NCBI RefSeq assembly: GCF_029227915.1
Contig: NC_079885.1
Location: 29,763,001-29,827,000 of the forward strand
Length of the DNA: 64,000 bases
Reading direction: 5' to 3'
Source of the DNA: Hydractinia symbiolongicarpus
Taxonomy: Eukaryota; Cnidaria; Hydrozoa; Anthoathecata; Hydractiniidae
Below the pieces are notes generated by a model. The model ran no database searches. It was not told the origin of the DNA and saw nothing but the letters and a program-made list of their open reading frames with translations. Shown one piece after another: positions 10,582 through 22,400 of the stretch. Positions within the stretch are counted from its first letter, which is position 1. Each line of letters begins with the position of its first letter. Position numbers and translations under genes: made by a program.

Positions 10582-13214
10582 ACCACTAAAACGCAGAAGA
10601 CTTGTAGTTTTCAAAAATGTTTTTATTTTTGATGAGACGCTGAATAAAAGAAGTTTAATCGCCGGCAAACAAAAACCCGCCATTTCCCGTAAACCCCGGA
10701 CTCGGCCCGTATAGTCAAAAGTATACAAAGAAAGTACCCAGGGAGTAAACTCATTTTCCGAACGATTTTTAAAATTATTTTTGCATCACTACAACGCATG
10801 AGACTTGTTGTTTTCAAAAATGTTTTCATTTTTGATGAAACGCTTAATGAAAGGGGTTTAATCGCCGGCAAACGAAAACTCGCGATTTCCCGTAAATCCT
10901 GGGCTTGGCCCGTATAGTCGAATGTATACAAAGAAAGCACCCTGTGAGTAAACTCATTTCCAGAACGATTTTTTAAATTAGTTTTTCACCACTAAAACGC
11001 ATAAGACTTGTAGTTTTCAAAAATGTTTTCATTTTTGATGAGACGCTGAATAAAAGAAGTTTAATCGCCGTCAAACGAAAACCCGCGATTTCCCGTAAAT
11101 CCCGGGCTTGGCCCGTATAGTCAAAAGTATACAAAGAAAGTACCCAGGGAGTAAACTGATTTCCCGAACGATTTTTCAAATTATTTTTGCAGCACTAGAA
11201 CGAATGAACTTGTAGTTTTCAAAAATGTTTTCATTTTTAATGAGACCATTAATGAAAGAGGTTTAATCGCCGGCAAACGAAAACCAACGATTTCCCGTAA
11301 ATCCCGGGCTTGGTCCGTATAGTCGAATGTATACAAAGAAAGTACCCTGTGAGTAAACTCATTTCCAGAACGATTTTTTAAATTATTTTTTCACCACTAA
11401 AACGCAGAAGACTTGTTGTTTTCAAAAATGTTTTCATTTTTGATGAGACGCTTAGTGAAACAGGTTTAATCGCCGGCAAACGAAAGCCCGCGATTTCCCG
11501 TAATTCCCGGGCTTGGCCCGTATAGTCGAATGTATACAAAGAAAGTACCCTGTGAGTAAACTCATTTCCAGAACGATTTTTTAAATTATTTTTTCACCAC
11601 TAAAACGCAGAAGACTTGTTGTTTCCAAAAATGTTTTCATTTTTGATGAGACGCTTAATGAATGTGGTTTAAACGCCGGCAAACGAAAACCCGCGATTAC
11701 CCGTAAATCCCGGGCTTGGCCCGTATAGTCGAATGTATACAAAGAAAGTACCCTGTGAGAAAACTCATTTCCAAAACGATTTTTTAAAATATCTTTGCAA
11801 CACTAAAGCGCATGAGACTTGTAGTTTTCGGAAATGTTTTCATTTTTTGATGAGACGCTTAATGAAAGTGGTTTAATCGCCGGCAAACGAAAACCCGCGA
11901 TTTCTCGTAAATACCGGAATTGGCCCGTATAGTCGAATGTATACAAAGAAAGTACCCTGTGGTAACTCATTTCCAAAACGATTTTTTAAATTATCTTTTC
12001 ACCACTAAAACGCATGAGACTTGTAGTTTTCAAAAATGTTTTTATTTTTGATGAGACGCTGAATAAAAGAAGTTTAATCGCCGGCAAACAAAAACCCGCC
12101 ATTTCCCGTAAACCCCGGACTCGGCCCGTATAGTCAAAAGTATACAAAGAAAGTACCCAGGGAGTAAACTCATTTTCCGAACGATTTTTAAAATTATTTT
12201 TGCATCACTACAACGCATGAGACTTGTTGTTTTCAAAAATGTTTTCATTTTTGATGAAACGCTTAATGAAAGGGGTTTAATCGCCGGCAAACGAAAACTC
12301 GCGATTTCCCGTAAATCCTGGGCTTGGCCTGTATAGTCGAATGTATACAAAGAAAGCACCCTGTGAGTAAACTCATTTCCAGAACGATTTTTTAAATTAG
12401 TTTTTCACCACTAAAACGCATAAGACTTGTAGTTTTCAAAAATGTTTTCATTTTTGATGAGACGCTGAATAAAAGAAGTTTAATCGCTGGCGAACGAAAA
12501 CCCGCGATTTCCCGTAAATCCCGGGCTTGGCCCGTATAGTCGAATGTATACAAAGAAAGTACCCTGTGAGTAAACTCATTTCCAGAACGATTTTTTAAAT
12601 TATTTTTTAACCACTAAAACGCATAAGACTTGTTGTTTTCAAAAATGTTTTCATTTTTGATGAGACGCTTAATAAAAGAAGTTTAATCGCCGGCAAACGA
12701 AAACCCGCGATTTCCCGTAAATCCCGGGCTTGGCCCGTATAGTCAAAAGTATACAAAGAAAGTACCCAGGGAGTAAACTGATTTCCCGAACGATTTTTCA
12801 AATTATTTTTGCACCACTAGAACGAATGAAACTTGTAGTTTTCAAAAATGTTTTCATTTTTAATGAGACCATTAATGAAAGAGGTTTAATCGCCGGCAAA
12901 CGAAAACCAACGATTTCCCGTAAATCCCGGGCTTGGTCCGTATAGTCGAATGTATACAAAAAAAGTAACCAGGGAGTAAACTCATTTCCCGAACGTTTTT
13001 TTAAATTATTTTTTCACCACTAAAACGCACCAGATTTGTAGTTTTCAAAAATGTTTTCATTTTTGTTGAGACGCTTAATGAAAGGGGTTTAATCGCCGGC
13101 AAACGAAAACCCGCGATTTCCCGTAAATCCCGGGCTTGGCCCGTATAGTCGAGTGTATACAAAGAAAGTACCCTGTGAGTAAACTCATTTCCAGAACGAT
13201 TTTTTAAATTATTT
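9118..13214. repeat. 13-monomer (2,637-bp) duplication
   Basis: About 9118-10577 recurs at 11755-13214, offset 2,637 bp (13 x 203 minus 2). Both contain the 201-bp GTGGTAACTC monomer (9290, 11927), the AAACCCCGGACTCGG monomer, CCTGGGCTTGGCCTG, TCGCTGGCGAACG and GTCGAGTG. A small difference is AAATGCCGG at about 9272 against AAATACCGG at about 11909. It overlaps the 10- and 18-monomer duplications, showing successive rounds of exchange. Confidence 0.8.
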
Positions 13215-16137
13215 TTTAACCACTAAAACGCATAAGACTTGTTGTTTTCAAAAATGTTTTCATTTTTGATGAGACGCTTAATAAAAGAAGTTTAATCGCC
13301 GGCAAACGAAAACCCGCGATTTCCCGTAAATCCCGGGCTTGGCCCGTATAGTCAAAAGTATACAAAGAAAGTACCCAGGGAGTAAACTGATTTCCCGAAC
13401 GATTTTTCAAATTATTTTTGCAGCACTAGAACGAATGAAACTTGTAGTTTTCAAAAATGTTTTCATTTTTAATGAGACCATTAATGAAAGAGGTTTAATC
13501 GCCGGCAAACGAAAACCAACGATTTCCCGTAAATCCCGGGCTTGGTCCGTATAGTCGAATGTATACAAAGAAAGTACCCTGTGAGTAAACTCATTTCCAG
13601 AACGATTTTTTAAATTATTTTTTCACCACTAAAACGCAGAAGACTTGTTGTTTTCAAAAATGTTTTCATTTTTGATGAGACGCTTAGTGAAACAGGTTTA
13701 ATCGCCGGCAAACGAAAGCCCGCGATTTCCCGTAATTCCCGGGCTTGGCCCGTATAGTCGAATGTATACAAAGAAAGTACCCTGTGAGTAAACTCATTTC
13801 CAGAACGATTTTTTAAATTATTTTTTCACCACTAAAACGCAGAAGACTTGTTGTTTCCAAAAATGTTTTCATTTTTGATGAGACGCTTAATGAATGTGGT
13901 TTAAACGCCGGCAAACGAAAACCCGCGATTACCCGTAAATCCCGGGCTTGGCCCGTATAGTCGAATGTATACAAAGAAAGTACCCTGTGAGAAAACTCAT
14001 TTCCAAAACGATTTTTTAAAATATCTTTGCAACACTAAAGCGCATGAGACTTGTAGTTTTCGGAAATGTTTTCATTTTTTGATGAGACGCTTAATGAAAG
14101 TGGTTTAATCGCCGGCAAACGAAAACCCGCGATTTCCCGTAAATACCGGAATTGGCCCGTATAGTCGAATGTATACAAAGAAAGTACCCTGTGGTAACTC
14201 ATTTCCAAAACGATTTTTTAAATTATCTTTTCACCACTAAAACGCATGAGACTTGTAGTTTTCAAAAATGTTTTTATTTTTGATGAGACGCTGAATAAAA
14301 GAAGTTTAATCGCCGGCAAACAAAAACCCGCCATTTCCCGTAAACCCCGGACTCGGCCCGTATAGTCAAAAGTATACAAAGAAAGTACCCAGGGAGTAAA
14401 CTCATTTTCCGAACGATTTTTAAAATTATTTTTGCATCACTACAACGCATGAGACTTGTTGTTTTCAAAAATGTTTTCATTTTTGATGAAACGCTTAATG
14501 AAAGGGGTTTAATCGCCGGCAAACGAAAACTCGCGATTTCCCGTAAATCCTGGGCTTGGCCCGTATAGTCGAATGTATACAAAGAAAGCACCCTGTGAGT
14601 AAACTCATTTCCAGAACGATTTTTTAAATTAGTTTTTCACCACTAAAACGCATAAGACTTGTAGTTTTCAAAAATGTTTTCATTTTTGATGAGACGCTGA
14701 ATAAAAGAAGTTTAATCGCCGTCAAACGAAAACCCGCGATTTCCCGTAAATCCCGGGCTTGGCCCGTATAGTCAAAAGTATACAAAGAAAGTACCCAGGG
14801 AGTAAACTGATTTCCCGAACGATTTTTCAAATTATTTTTGCAGCACTAGAACGAATGAACTTGTAGTTTTCAAAAATGTTTTCATTTTTAATGAGACCAT
14901 TAATGAAAGAGGTTTAATCGCCGGCAAACGAAAACCAACGATTTCCCGTAAATCCCGGGCTTGGTCCGTATAGTCGAATGTATACAAAGAAAGTACCCTG
15001 TGAGTAAACTCATTTCCAGAACGATTTTTTAAATTATTTTTTCACCACTAAAACGCAGAAGACTTGTTGTTTTCAAAAATGTTTTCATTTTTGATGAGAC
15101 GCTTAGTGAAACAGGTTTAATCGCCGGCAAACGAAAGCCCGCGATTTCCCGTAATTCCCGGGCTTGGCCCGTATAGTCGAATGTATACAAAGAAAGTACC
15201 CTGTGAGTAAACTCATTTCCAGAACGATTTTTTAAATTATTTTTTCACCACTAAAACGCAGAAGACTTGTTGTTTCCAAAAATGTTTTCATTTTTGATGA
15301 GACGCTTAATGAATGTGGTTTAAACGCCGGCAAACGAAAACCCGCGATTACCCGTAAATCCCGGGCTTGGCCCGTATAGTCGAATGTATACAAAGAAAGT
15401 ACCCTGTGAGAAAACTCATTTCCAAAACGATTTTTTAAAATATCTTTGCAACACTAAAGCGCATGAGACTTGTAGTTTTCGGAAATGTTTTCATTTTTTG
15501 ATGAGACGCTTAATGAAAGTGGTTTAATCGCCGGCAAACGAAAACCCGCGATTTCCCGTAAATACCGGAATTGGCCCGTATAGTCGAATGTATACAAAGA
15601 AAGTACCCTGTGGTAACTCATTTCCAAAACGATTTTTTAAATTATCTTTTCACCACTAAAACGCATGAGACTTGTAGTTTTCAAAAATGTTTTTATTTTT
15701 GATGAGACGCTGAATAAAAGAAGTTTAATCGCCGGCAAACAAAAACCCGCCATTTCCCGTAAACCCCGGACTCGGCCCGTATAGTCAAAAGTATACAAAG
15801 AAAGTACCCAGGGAGTAAACTCATTTTCCGAACGATTTTTAAAATTATTTTTGCATCACTACAACGCATGAGACTTGTTGTTTTCAAAAATGTTTTCATT
15901 TTTGATGAAACGCTTAATGAAAGGGGTTTAATCGCCGGCAAACGAAAACTCGCGATTTCCCGTAAATCCTGGGCTTGGCCCGTATAGTCGAATGTATACA
16001 AAGAAAGCACCCTGTGAGTAAACTCATTTCCAGAACGATTTTTTAAATTAGTTTTTCACCACTAAAACGCATAAGACTTGTAGTTTTCAAAAATGTTTTC
16101 ATTTTTGATGAGACGCTGAATAAAAGAAGTTTAATCG
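10598..16137. repeat. 18-monomer (3,651-bp) duplication
   Basis: About 10598-12486 recurs at 14249-16137, offset 3,651 bp (18 x 203 minus 3). Both contain a monomer with GAATGAACTTGTAG (one base shorter than GAATGAAACTTG), then CAGAAGACTTGTTG with GTGAAACAGG and GAAAGCCCGCG, then TTTCCAAAAATG with GAATGTGGTTTAAACGCC and GATTACCCG. The left edge at 10598 lies inside a chimeric monomer starting at 10506, whose first half is of the CAGAAGACTTG type and second half of the GTTTTTATTTTTG type. Confidence 0.8.
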
Positions 16138-16225
16138 CCGTCAAACGAAAACCCGCGATTTCCCGTAAATCCCGGGCTTGGCCCGTATAGTCAAAAGTAT
16201 ACAAAGAAAGTACCCAGGGAGTAAA
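13340..16225. repeat. 7-monomer (1,419-bp) tandem duplication
   Basis: About 13340-14806 is followed by its copy from about 14760 to 16225. The offset is 1,419-1,420 bp, changing by one where GAATGAAACTTG becomes GAATGAACTTG. Marks in both are GTGAAACAGG (13687, 15106), TTTCCAAAAATG, GTGGTAACTC (14159, 15578) and the AAACCCCGGACTCGG monomer. After 16225 the second copy switches to CTCATTTCCC with TTTTGTCACC. Confidence 0.8.
14968..15373. repeat. Two monomers present in copy A, absent from copy B
   Basis: These 406 bp hold the GTGAAACAGG/GAAAGCCCGCG monomer (14968) and the TTTCCAAAAATG/GATTACCCG monomer (15171). In copy B the monomer at 34445 reads straight from GTACCCTGTGAG into GAAAACTCATTTCC, the sequence that in copy A belongs to the monomer at 15374. 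Exactly two monomers are therefore missing, as expected from in-register unequal exchange or from a repeat collapse in assembly. Confidence 0.9.
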
Positions 16226-18641
16226 CTCATTTCCCGAACGATTTTTTAAATTATTTTGTCACCACTAAAACGCATGAGACTTGTAGTTTTCAAAAGTGTT
16301 TTCATTTTTGATGAGACGCTGAATAAAAGAAGTTTAATCGCTGGCGAACGAAAACCCGCGATTTCCCGTAAATCCCGGGCTTGGCCCGTATAGTCGAATG
16401 TATACAAAGAAAGTACCCTGTGAGTAAACTCATTTCCAGAACGATTTTTTAAATTATTTTTTAACCACTAAAACGCATAAGACTTGTTGTTTTCAAAAAT
16501 GTTTTTATTTTTGATGAGACGCTTAATAAAAGAAGTTTAATCGCCGGCAAACGAAAACCCGCGATTTCCCGTAAATCCCGGGCTTGGCCCGTATAGTCAA
16601 AAGTATACAAAGAAAGTACCCAGGGAGTAAACTGATTTCCCGAACGATTTTTCAAATTATTTTTGCACCACTAGAACGAATGAAACTTGTAGTTTTCAAA
16701 AATGTTTTCATTTTTAATGAGACCATTAATGAAAGAGGTTTAATCGCCGGCAAACGAAAACCAACGATTTCCCGTAAATCCCGGGCTTGGTCCGTATAGT
16801 CGAATGTATACAAAGAAAGTAACCAGGGAGTAAACTCATTTCCCGAACGTTTTTTTAAATTATTTTTTCACCACTAAAACGCACCAGATTTGTAGTTTTC
16901 AAAAATGTTTTCATTTTTGTTGAGACGCTTAATGAAAGGGGTTTAATCGCCGGCAAACGAAAACCCGCGATTTCCCGTAAATCCCGGGCTTGGCCCGTAT
17001 AGTCGAGTGTATACAAAGAAAGTACCCTGTGAGTAAACTCATTTCCAGAACGATTTTTTAAATTATTTTTCACCACTAAAACGCATAAGACTTGTTGTTT
17101 TTAAAAATGTTTTCATTTTTGATGAGACGCTTAATAAAAGAAGTTTAATCGCCGGCAAACGAAAACCCGCGATTTCCCGTAAATCCCGGGCTTGGCCCGT
17201 ATAGTCAAAAGTATACAAAGGAAGTACTCCGGAAGTAAACTGATTTCCCGGACGATTTTTCAAATTATTTCTGCACCACTAGAATAAATGAGACTTGTAG
17301 TTTTCAAACATGTTTTCATTTTTAACGAGACGCTTAATGAAAGAGGTTTTATCGCCGGCAAACGAAAACCCGTGATTTCCCGTAAATCCCGGACTCGGCC
17401 CGTATAGTCAAAAGTATACAAAGAAAGTACCCAGGGAGTAAACGCATTTCCCGAACGATTTTTAAAATTATTTTTTCACCAAAAAAACGTATGAGACTTG
17501 TAGTTTTCAAAAATGTTTTCATTTTTGATAAAACGCTTAATGAAAGGGGTTTAATCGCCGGCAAACGAAAACCCGCGATTTCCCGTAAATCCCGGGCTTG
17601 GCCCGTATAGTCGAATGTATACAAAGAAAGCACCCTGTGAGTAAACTCATTTCCAGAACGATTTTTTCAGTTAGTTTTTCACCACTAAAACGCATAAGAC
17701 TTGTAGTTTTCAAAAATATTTTCATTTTTGATGAGACGCTGAATAAAAGAAGTTTAATCGCCGTCAAACGAAAACCCGCGATTTCCCGTAAATCCCGGGC
17801 TTGGCCCGTATAGTCAAAAGTATGCAAAGAAAGTACCCAGGGAGTAAACTCATTTCCCGAACGATTTTTTAAATTATTTTTTCACCACTAAAACACACGA
17901 GATTTGTAGTTTTCAAAAATGTCTTCATTTTTGATGAGACGCTTAGTGAAACGGGTTTAATCGCCGGCAAACGAAAACCCGCGATTTCCCGTAAATCCCG
18001 GGCTAGGCCCGTATAGTCGAATGTATACAAAGAAAGTACCCTGTGAGTAAACTCATTTCCAGAACGATTTTTCAAATTATTTCTGCACCACTAGAACTAA
18101 TGAGACTTGTAGTTTTCAAACATGTTTTCATTTTTAATGAGACGCTTAATGAAAGAGGTTTTATCGCCGGCAAACGAAAACCCGTGATTTCCCGTAAATC
18201 CCGGACTCGGCCCGTATAGTCAAAGGTATACAAAGAAAGTACCCAGGGAGTAAACGCATTTCCCGAACGATTTTTAAAATTATTTTTTCACCACTAAAAC
18301 GTATGAGACTTGTAGTTTTCAAAAATGTTTTCATTTTTGATGAAACGCTTATTGAAAGGGGGTTAATCGCCGGCAAACGAAAACCCGTGATTTCCCGTAA
18401 ATCCCGGGCTTGGCCCTTATAGTCAAAAGTATGCAAAGAAAGTACCCAGGGAGTAAACTCATTTCCCGAACGATTTTTTAAATTATTTTTTCACCACTAA
18501 AACACACGAGATTTGTAGTTTTCAAAAATGTTTTCATTTTTGATGAGACGCTTAGTGAAACGGGTTTAATCGCCGGCAAACGAAAACCCGCGATTTCCCG
18601 TAAATCCCGGGCTTGGCCCGTATAGTCGAATGTATACAAAG
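16226..18641. repeat. Mixed satellite monomers, right end of copy A
   Basis: About 12 monomers. They include one with AAAAGTGTTTTC (16293), the TTTTTTAACC / CTGATTTCCC / GTAACCAGGG trio again (16389-17000), a monomer with the unusual GGAAGTACTCCGGAAG (17220 region), CACCAAAAAAACG (17478 region), TTTTTTCAGTTAGTTTTTC (17662 region) and AAAACACACGAG (17890, 18500). The stretch at about 17150-18072 resembles 39877-40798. No non-satellite sequence was seen. Confidence 0.75.
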
Positions 18642-19477
18642 GAAGCACCCTGTGAGTAAACTCATTTTCAGAACGATTTTTTAAACTGTTTTTTCACCAC
18701 TAAAACGCATAAGACTTGTAGTTTACAAAAATTTTTTCATTTTTGATGAGACGTTGAATAAAAGAAGTTTAATTGTCGGCAAACGAAAACCCGCGATTTC
18801 CCGTAAATCCCGGGCTTGGCCCGTATAGTCAAAAAAGTACAAAGAAAGTACCCAGGGAGTAAACTCATTTCCCGAACGATTTTTAAAATTACTTTGTCAC
18901 CACTAAAACGCATGAGACTTGTAGTTTTCAAAAGAATTTTCATTTTTGATGAGACGCTGAATAAAAGAAGTTTAATCGCCGGCAAACGCAAACCTGCGAT
19001 TTCCCGTAAATCCCGGGCTTGGCCGTATAGTCGAATGTATACAAAGAAAGTACCCAGGGAGTAAACTCATTTACCGAACGATTTTTTTAAATTATTTTTT
19101 CACCACAGAAACGCATGAGCCTTGTAGTTTTCAAAAAAGTTTTCATTTTTGATGAGACGCTTAATGAAAGGGATTTAATCGCCGGCACACGAAAACCCGC
19201 GATTTCCCGTAAATCCCGGGCTTGGTCCGTATAGTCGAATGTATACAAAGGAAGCACCCTGTGAGTAAACTCATTTTCAGAACGATTTTTTAAACTGTTT
19301 TTTCACCACTAAAACGCATAAGACTTGTAGTTTTCAAAAATGTTTTCATTTTTGATGAGACGTTGAATAAAAGAAGTTTAATCGCCGGCAAACGAAAACC
19401 CGCGAATTCCCGTAAATCCCGGGCTTGGCCCGTATAGTCGAATGTACACATAAAAAGTACCCAGGGAGAAAACTCAT
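18642..19477. repeat. Part of the 19,477-bp period without a downstream copy
   Basis: About four monomers link copies A and B. They resemble the 3-monomer group at 362-1579: AAGGAAGCACCC plus TTAAACTGTTTTTTC, then TCAAAAAAGTACAAAG plus TTACTTTGTC, then TTTACCGAACG plus CACAGAAACG. The last part (GTACACATAAAAAGTACC) runs directly into the start of copy B. After copy B ends at 37712 the array does not continue with this sequence. The matching copy may lie to the left of the window. Confidence 0.8.
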
Positions 19478-22400
19478 TTCCCGAACAATTTTTTTAAATT
19501 ATTTTTTAACCACTAAAACGCATGAGACTTGTAGTTTTTAAAAATGTTTTCATTTTTGATGAGACGTTGAATAAACGAAGTTTAATCGCCGGCAAACGAA
19601 AACCCGCGATTTCCCGTAAATCCCGGGCTTGGCCCGTATAGTCGAATGTATACAAAGAAAGTACCCTGTGAGTAGATTCATTTCCAGAACGATTTTTTAA
19701 ATTACTTTTCCATCACTAAAACGCATAAGACTTGTAGTTTACAAAAATTTTTTCATTTTTGATGAGACGCTGAATAAAAGAAGTTTAATTGTCGGCAAAC
19801 GAAAACCCGCGATTTCCCGTAAATCCCGGGCTTGGCCCGTATAGTCAAAAAAGTACAAAGAAAGTACCCAGGGAGTAAACTCATTTCCCGAACGATTTTT
19901 TAAATTACTTTGTCACCACTAAAACGCATGAGACTTGTAGTTTTCAAAAGAATTTTCATTTTTGATGAGACGCTGAATAAAAGAAGTTTAATCGCCGGCA
20001 AACGCAAACCTGCGATTTCCCGTAAATCCCGGGCTTGGCCGTATAGTCGAATGTATACAAAGAAAGTACCCAGGGAGTAAACTCATTTACCGAACGATTT
20101 TTTTAAATTATTTTTTCACCACAGAAACGCATGAGCCTTGTAGTTTTCAAAAAAGTTTTCATTTTTGATGAGACGCTTAATGAAAGGGATTTAATCGCCG
20201 GCACACGAAAACCCGCGATTTCCCGTAAATCCGGGGCTTGGTCCGTATAGTCGAATGTATACAAAGGAAGCACCCTGTGAGTAAACTCATTTTCAGAACG
20301 ATTTTTTAAACTGTTTTTTCACCACTAAAACGCATAAGACTTGTAGTTTACAAAATATTTTTCATTTTTGATGAGACGTTGAATAAAAGAAGTTTAATTG
20401 TCGGCAAACGAAAACCCGCGATTTCCCGTAAATCCCGGGCTTGGCCCGTATAGTCAAAAAAGTACAAAGAAAGTACCCAGGGAGTAAACTCATTTCCCGA
20501 ACGATTTTTTAAATTACTTTGTCACCACTAAAACGCATGAGACTTGTAGTTTTCAAAAGAATTTTCATTTTTGATGAGACGCTGAATAAAAGAAGTTTAA
20601 TGGCCGGCAAACGCAAACCTGCGATTTCCCGTAAATCCCGGGCTTGGCCGTATAGTCGAATGTATACAAAGAAAGTACCCAGGGAGTAAACTCATTTACC
20701 GAACGATTTTTTTAAATTATTTTTTCACCACAGAAACGCATGAGCCTTGTTGTTTTCAAAAAAGTTTTCATTTTTGATGAGACGCTTAATGAAAGGGATT
20801 TAATCGCCGGCACACGAAAACCCGCGATTTCCCGTAAATCCCGGGCTTGGTCCGTATAGTCGAATGTATACAAAGGAAGCACCCTGTGAGTAAACTCATT
20901 TTCAGAACGATTTTTTAAACTGTTTTTTCACCACTAAAACGCATAAGACTTGTAGTTTTCAAAAATGTTTTCATTTTTGATGAGACGTTGAATAAAAGAA
21001 GTTTAATCGCCGGCAAACGAAAACGCGCTATTTCCCGTAAATCCCGGGCTTGGCCCGTATAGTCGAATGTACACATAGAAAGTACCCAGGGAGAAAACTC
21101 ATTTCCCGAACAATTTTTTAAATTATTTTTTCACCACTAAAACGCATGAGACTTGTTGTTTTCAAAAATGTTTTCATTTTTGATGAAACGCTTAATGAAA
21201 GGGGTTTAATCGCCGGCAAACGAAAACTCGCGATTTCCCGTAAATCCCGGGCTTGGCCCGTATAGTCGAATGTATACAAAGAAAGTACCCTGTGAGTAAA
21301 CTCATTTCCAGAACGATTTTTTAAATTATTTTTTCACCACTAAAACGCATAAGACTTGTAGTTTTCAAAAATGTTTTCATTTTTGATGAGACGCTTAATA
21401 AAAGAAGTTTAATCGCCGGCAAACGAAAACCCGCGATTTCCCGTAAATCCCGGGCTTGGCCCGTATAGTCAAAAGTATACAAAGAAAGTACCCAGGGAGT
21501 AAACTGATTTCCCGAACGATTTTTCAAATTATTTCTGCACCACTAAAACGAATGAGACTTGTAGTTTTCAAAAATGTTTTCATTTTTAATGAGACCATTA
21601 ATGAAAGAGGTTTAATCGCCGGCAAACGAAAACCAACGATTTCCCGTAAATCCCGGGCTTGGTCCGTATAGTCGAATGTATACAAAGAAAGTACCCAGGG
21701 AGTAAACTCATTTTCCGAACGTTTTTTTAAATTATTTTTTCACCACTAAAACGCACGAGATTTGTAGTTTTCAAAAATGTTTTCATTTTTGATGAGACGC
21801 TTAATGAAAGGGGTTTAATCGCCGGCAAACGAAAACCCGCGATTTCCCGTAAATCCCGGGCTTGGCCGTATAGTCGAATGTATACAAAGAAAGTACCCAG
21901 GGAGTAAACTCATTTACCGAACGATTTTTTTAAATTATTTTTTCACCACAGAAACGCATGAGCCTTGTAGTTTTCAAAAAAGTTTTCATTTTTGATGAGA
22001 CGCTTAATGAAAGGGATTTAATCGCCGGCACACGAAAACCCGCGATTTCCCGTAAATCCCGGGCTTGGTCCGTATAGTCGAATGTATACAAAGGAAGCAC
22101 CCTGTGAGTAAACTCATTTTCAGAACGATTTTTTAAACTGTTTTTTCACCACTAAAACGCATAAGACTTGTAGTTTACAAAATATTTTTCATTTTTGATG
22201 AGACGTTGAATAAAAGAAGTTTAATTGTCGGCAAACGAAAACCCGCGATTTCCCGTAAATCCCGGGCTTGGCCCGTATAGTCAAAAAAGTACAAAGAAAG
22301 TACCCAGGGAGTAAACTCATTTCCCGAACGATTTTTTAAATTACTTTGTCACCACTAAAACGCATGAGACTTGTAGTTTTCAAAAGAATTTTCATTTTTG

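Larger units (their letters stand above)
1..18641. repeat. Large block, copy A (19,477-bp period)
   Basis: This segment recurs at 19478-37712. The offset is 19,477 bp up to about 14,968 and 19,071 bp after about 15,374. Private variants shared by both copies, such as CCGGGGCTTGG at 756 and 20233 and CGCGCTATTT at 1547 and 21024, show they are copies of each other and not merely similar satellite. The left edge lies outside the window, so the true length may be greater. Homology ends at 18641/37712, where copy A reads GGAAGCACC and copy B reads GAAAGTACC. Period 19,477 = 96 monomers minus 11 bp of indels. Confidence 0.95.
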
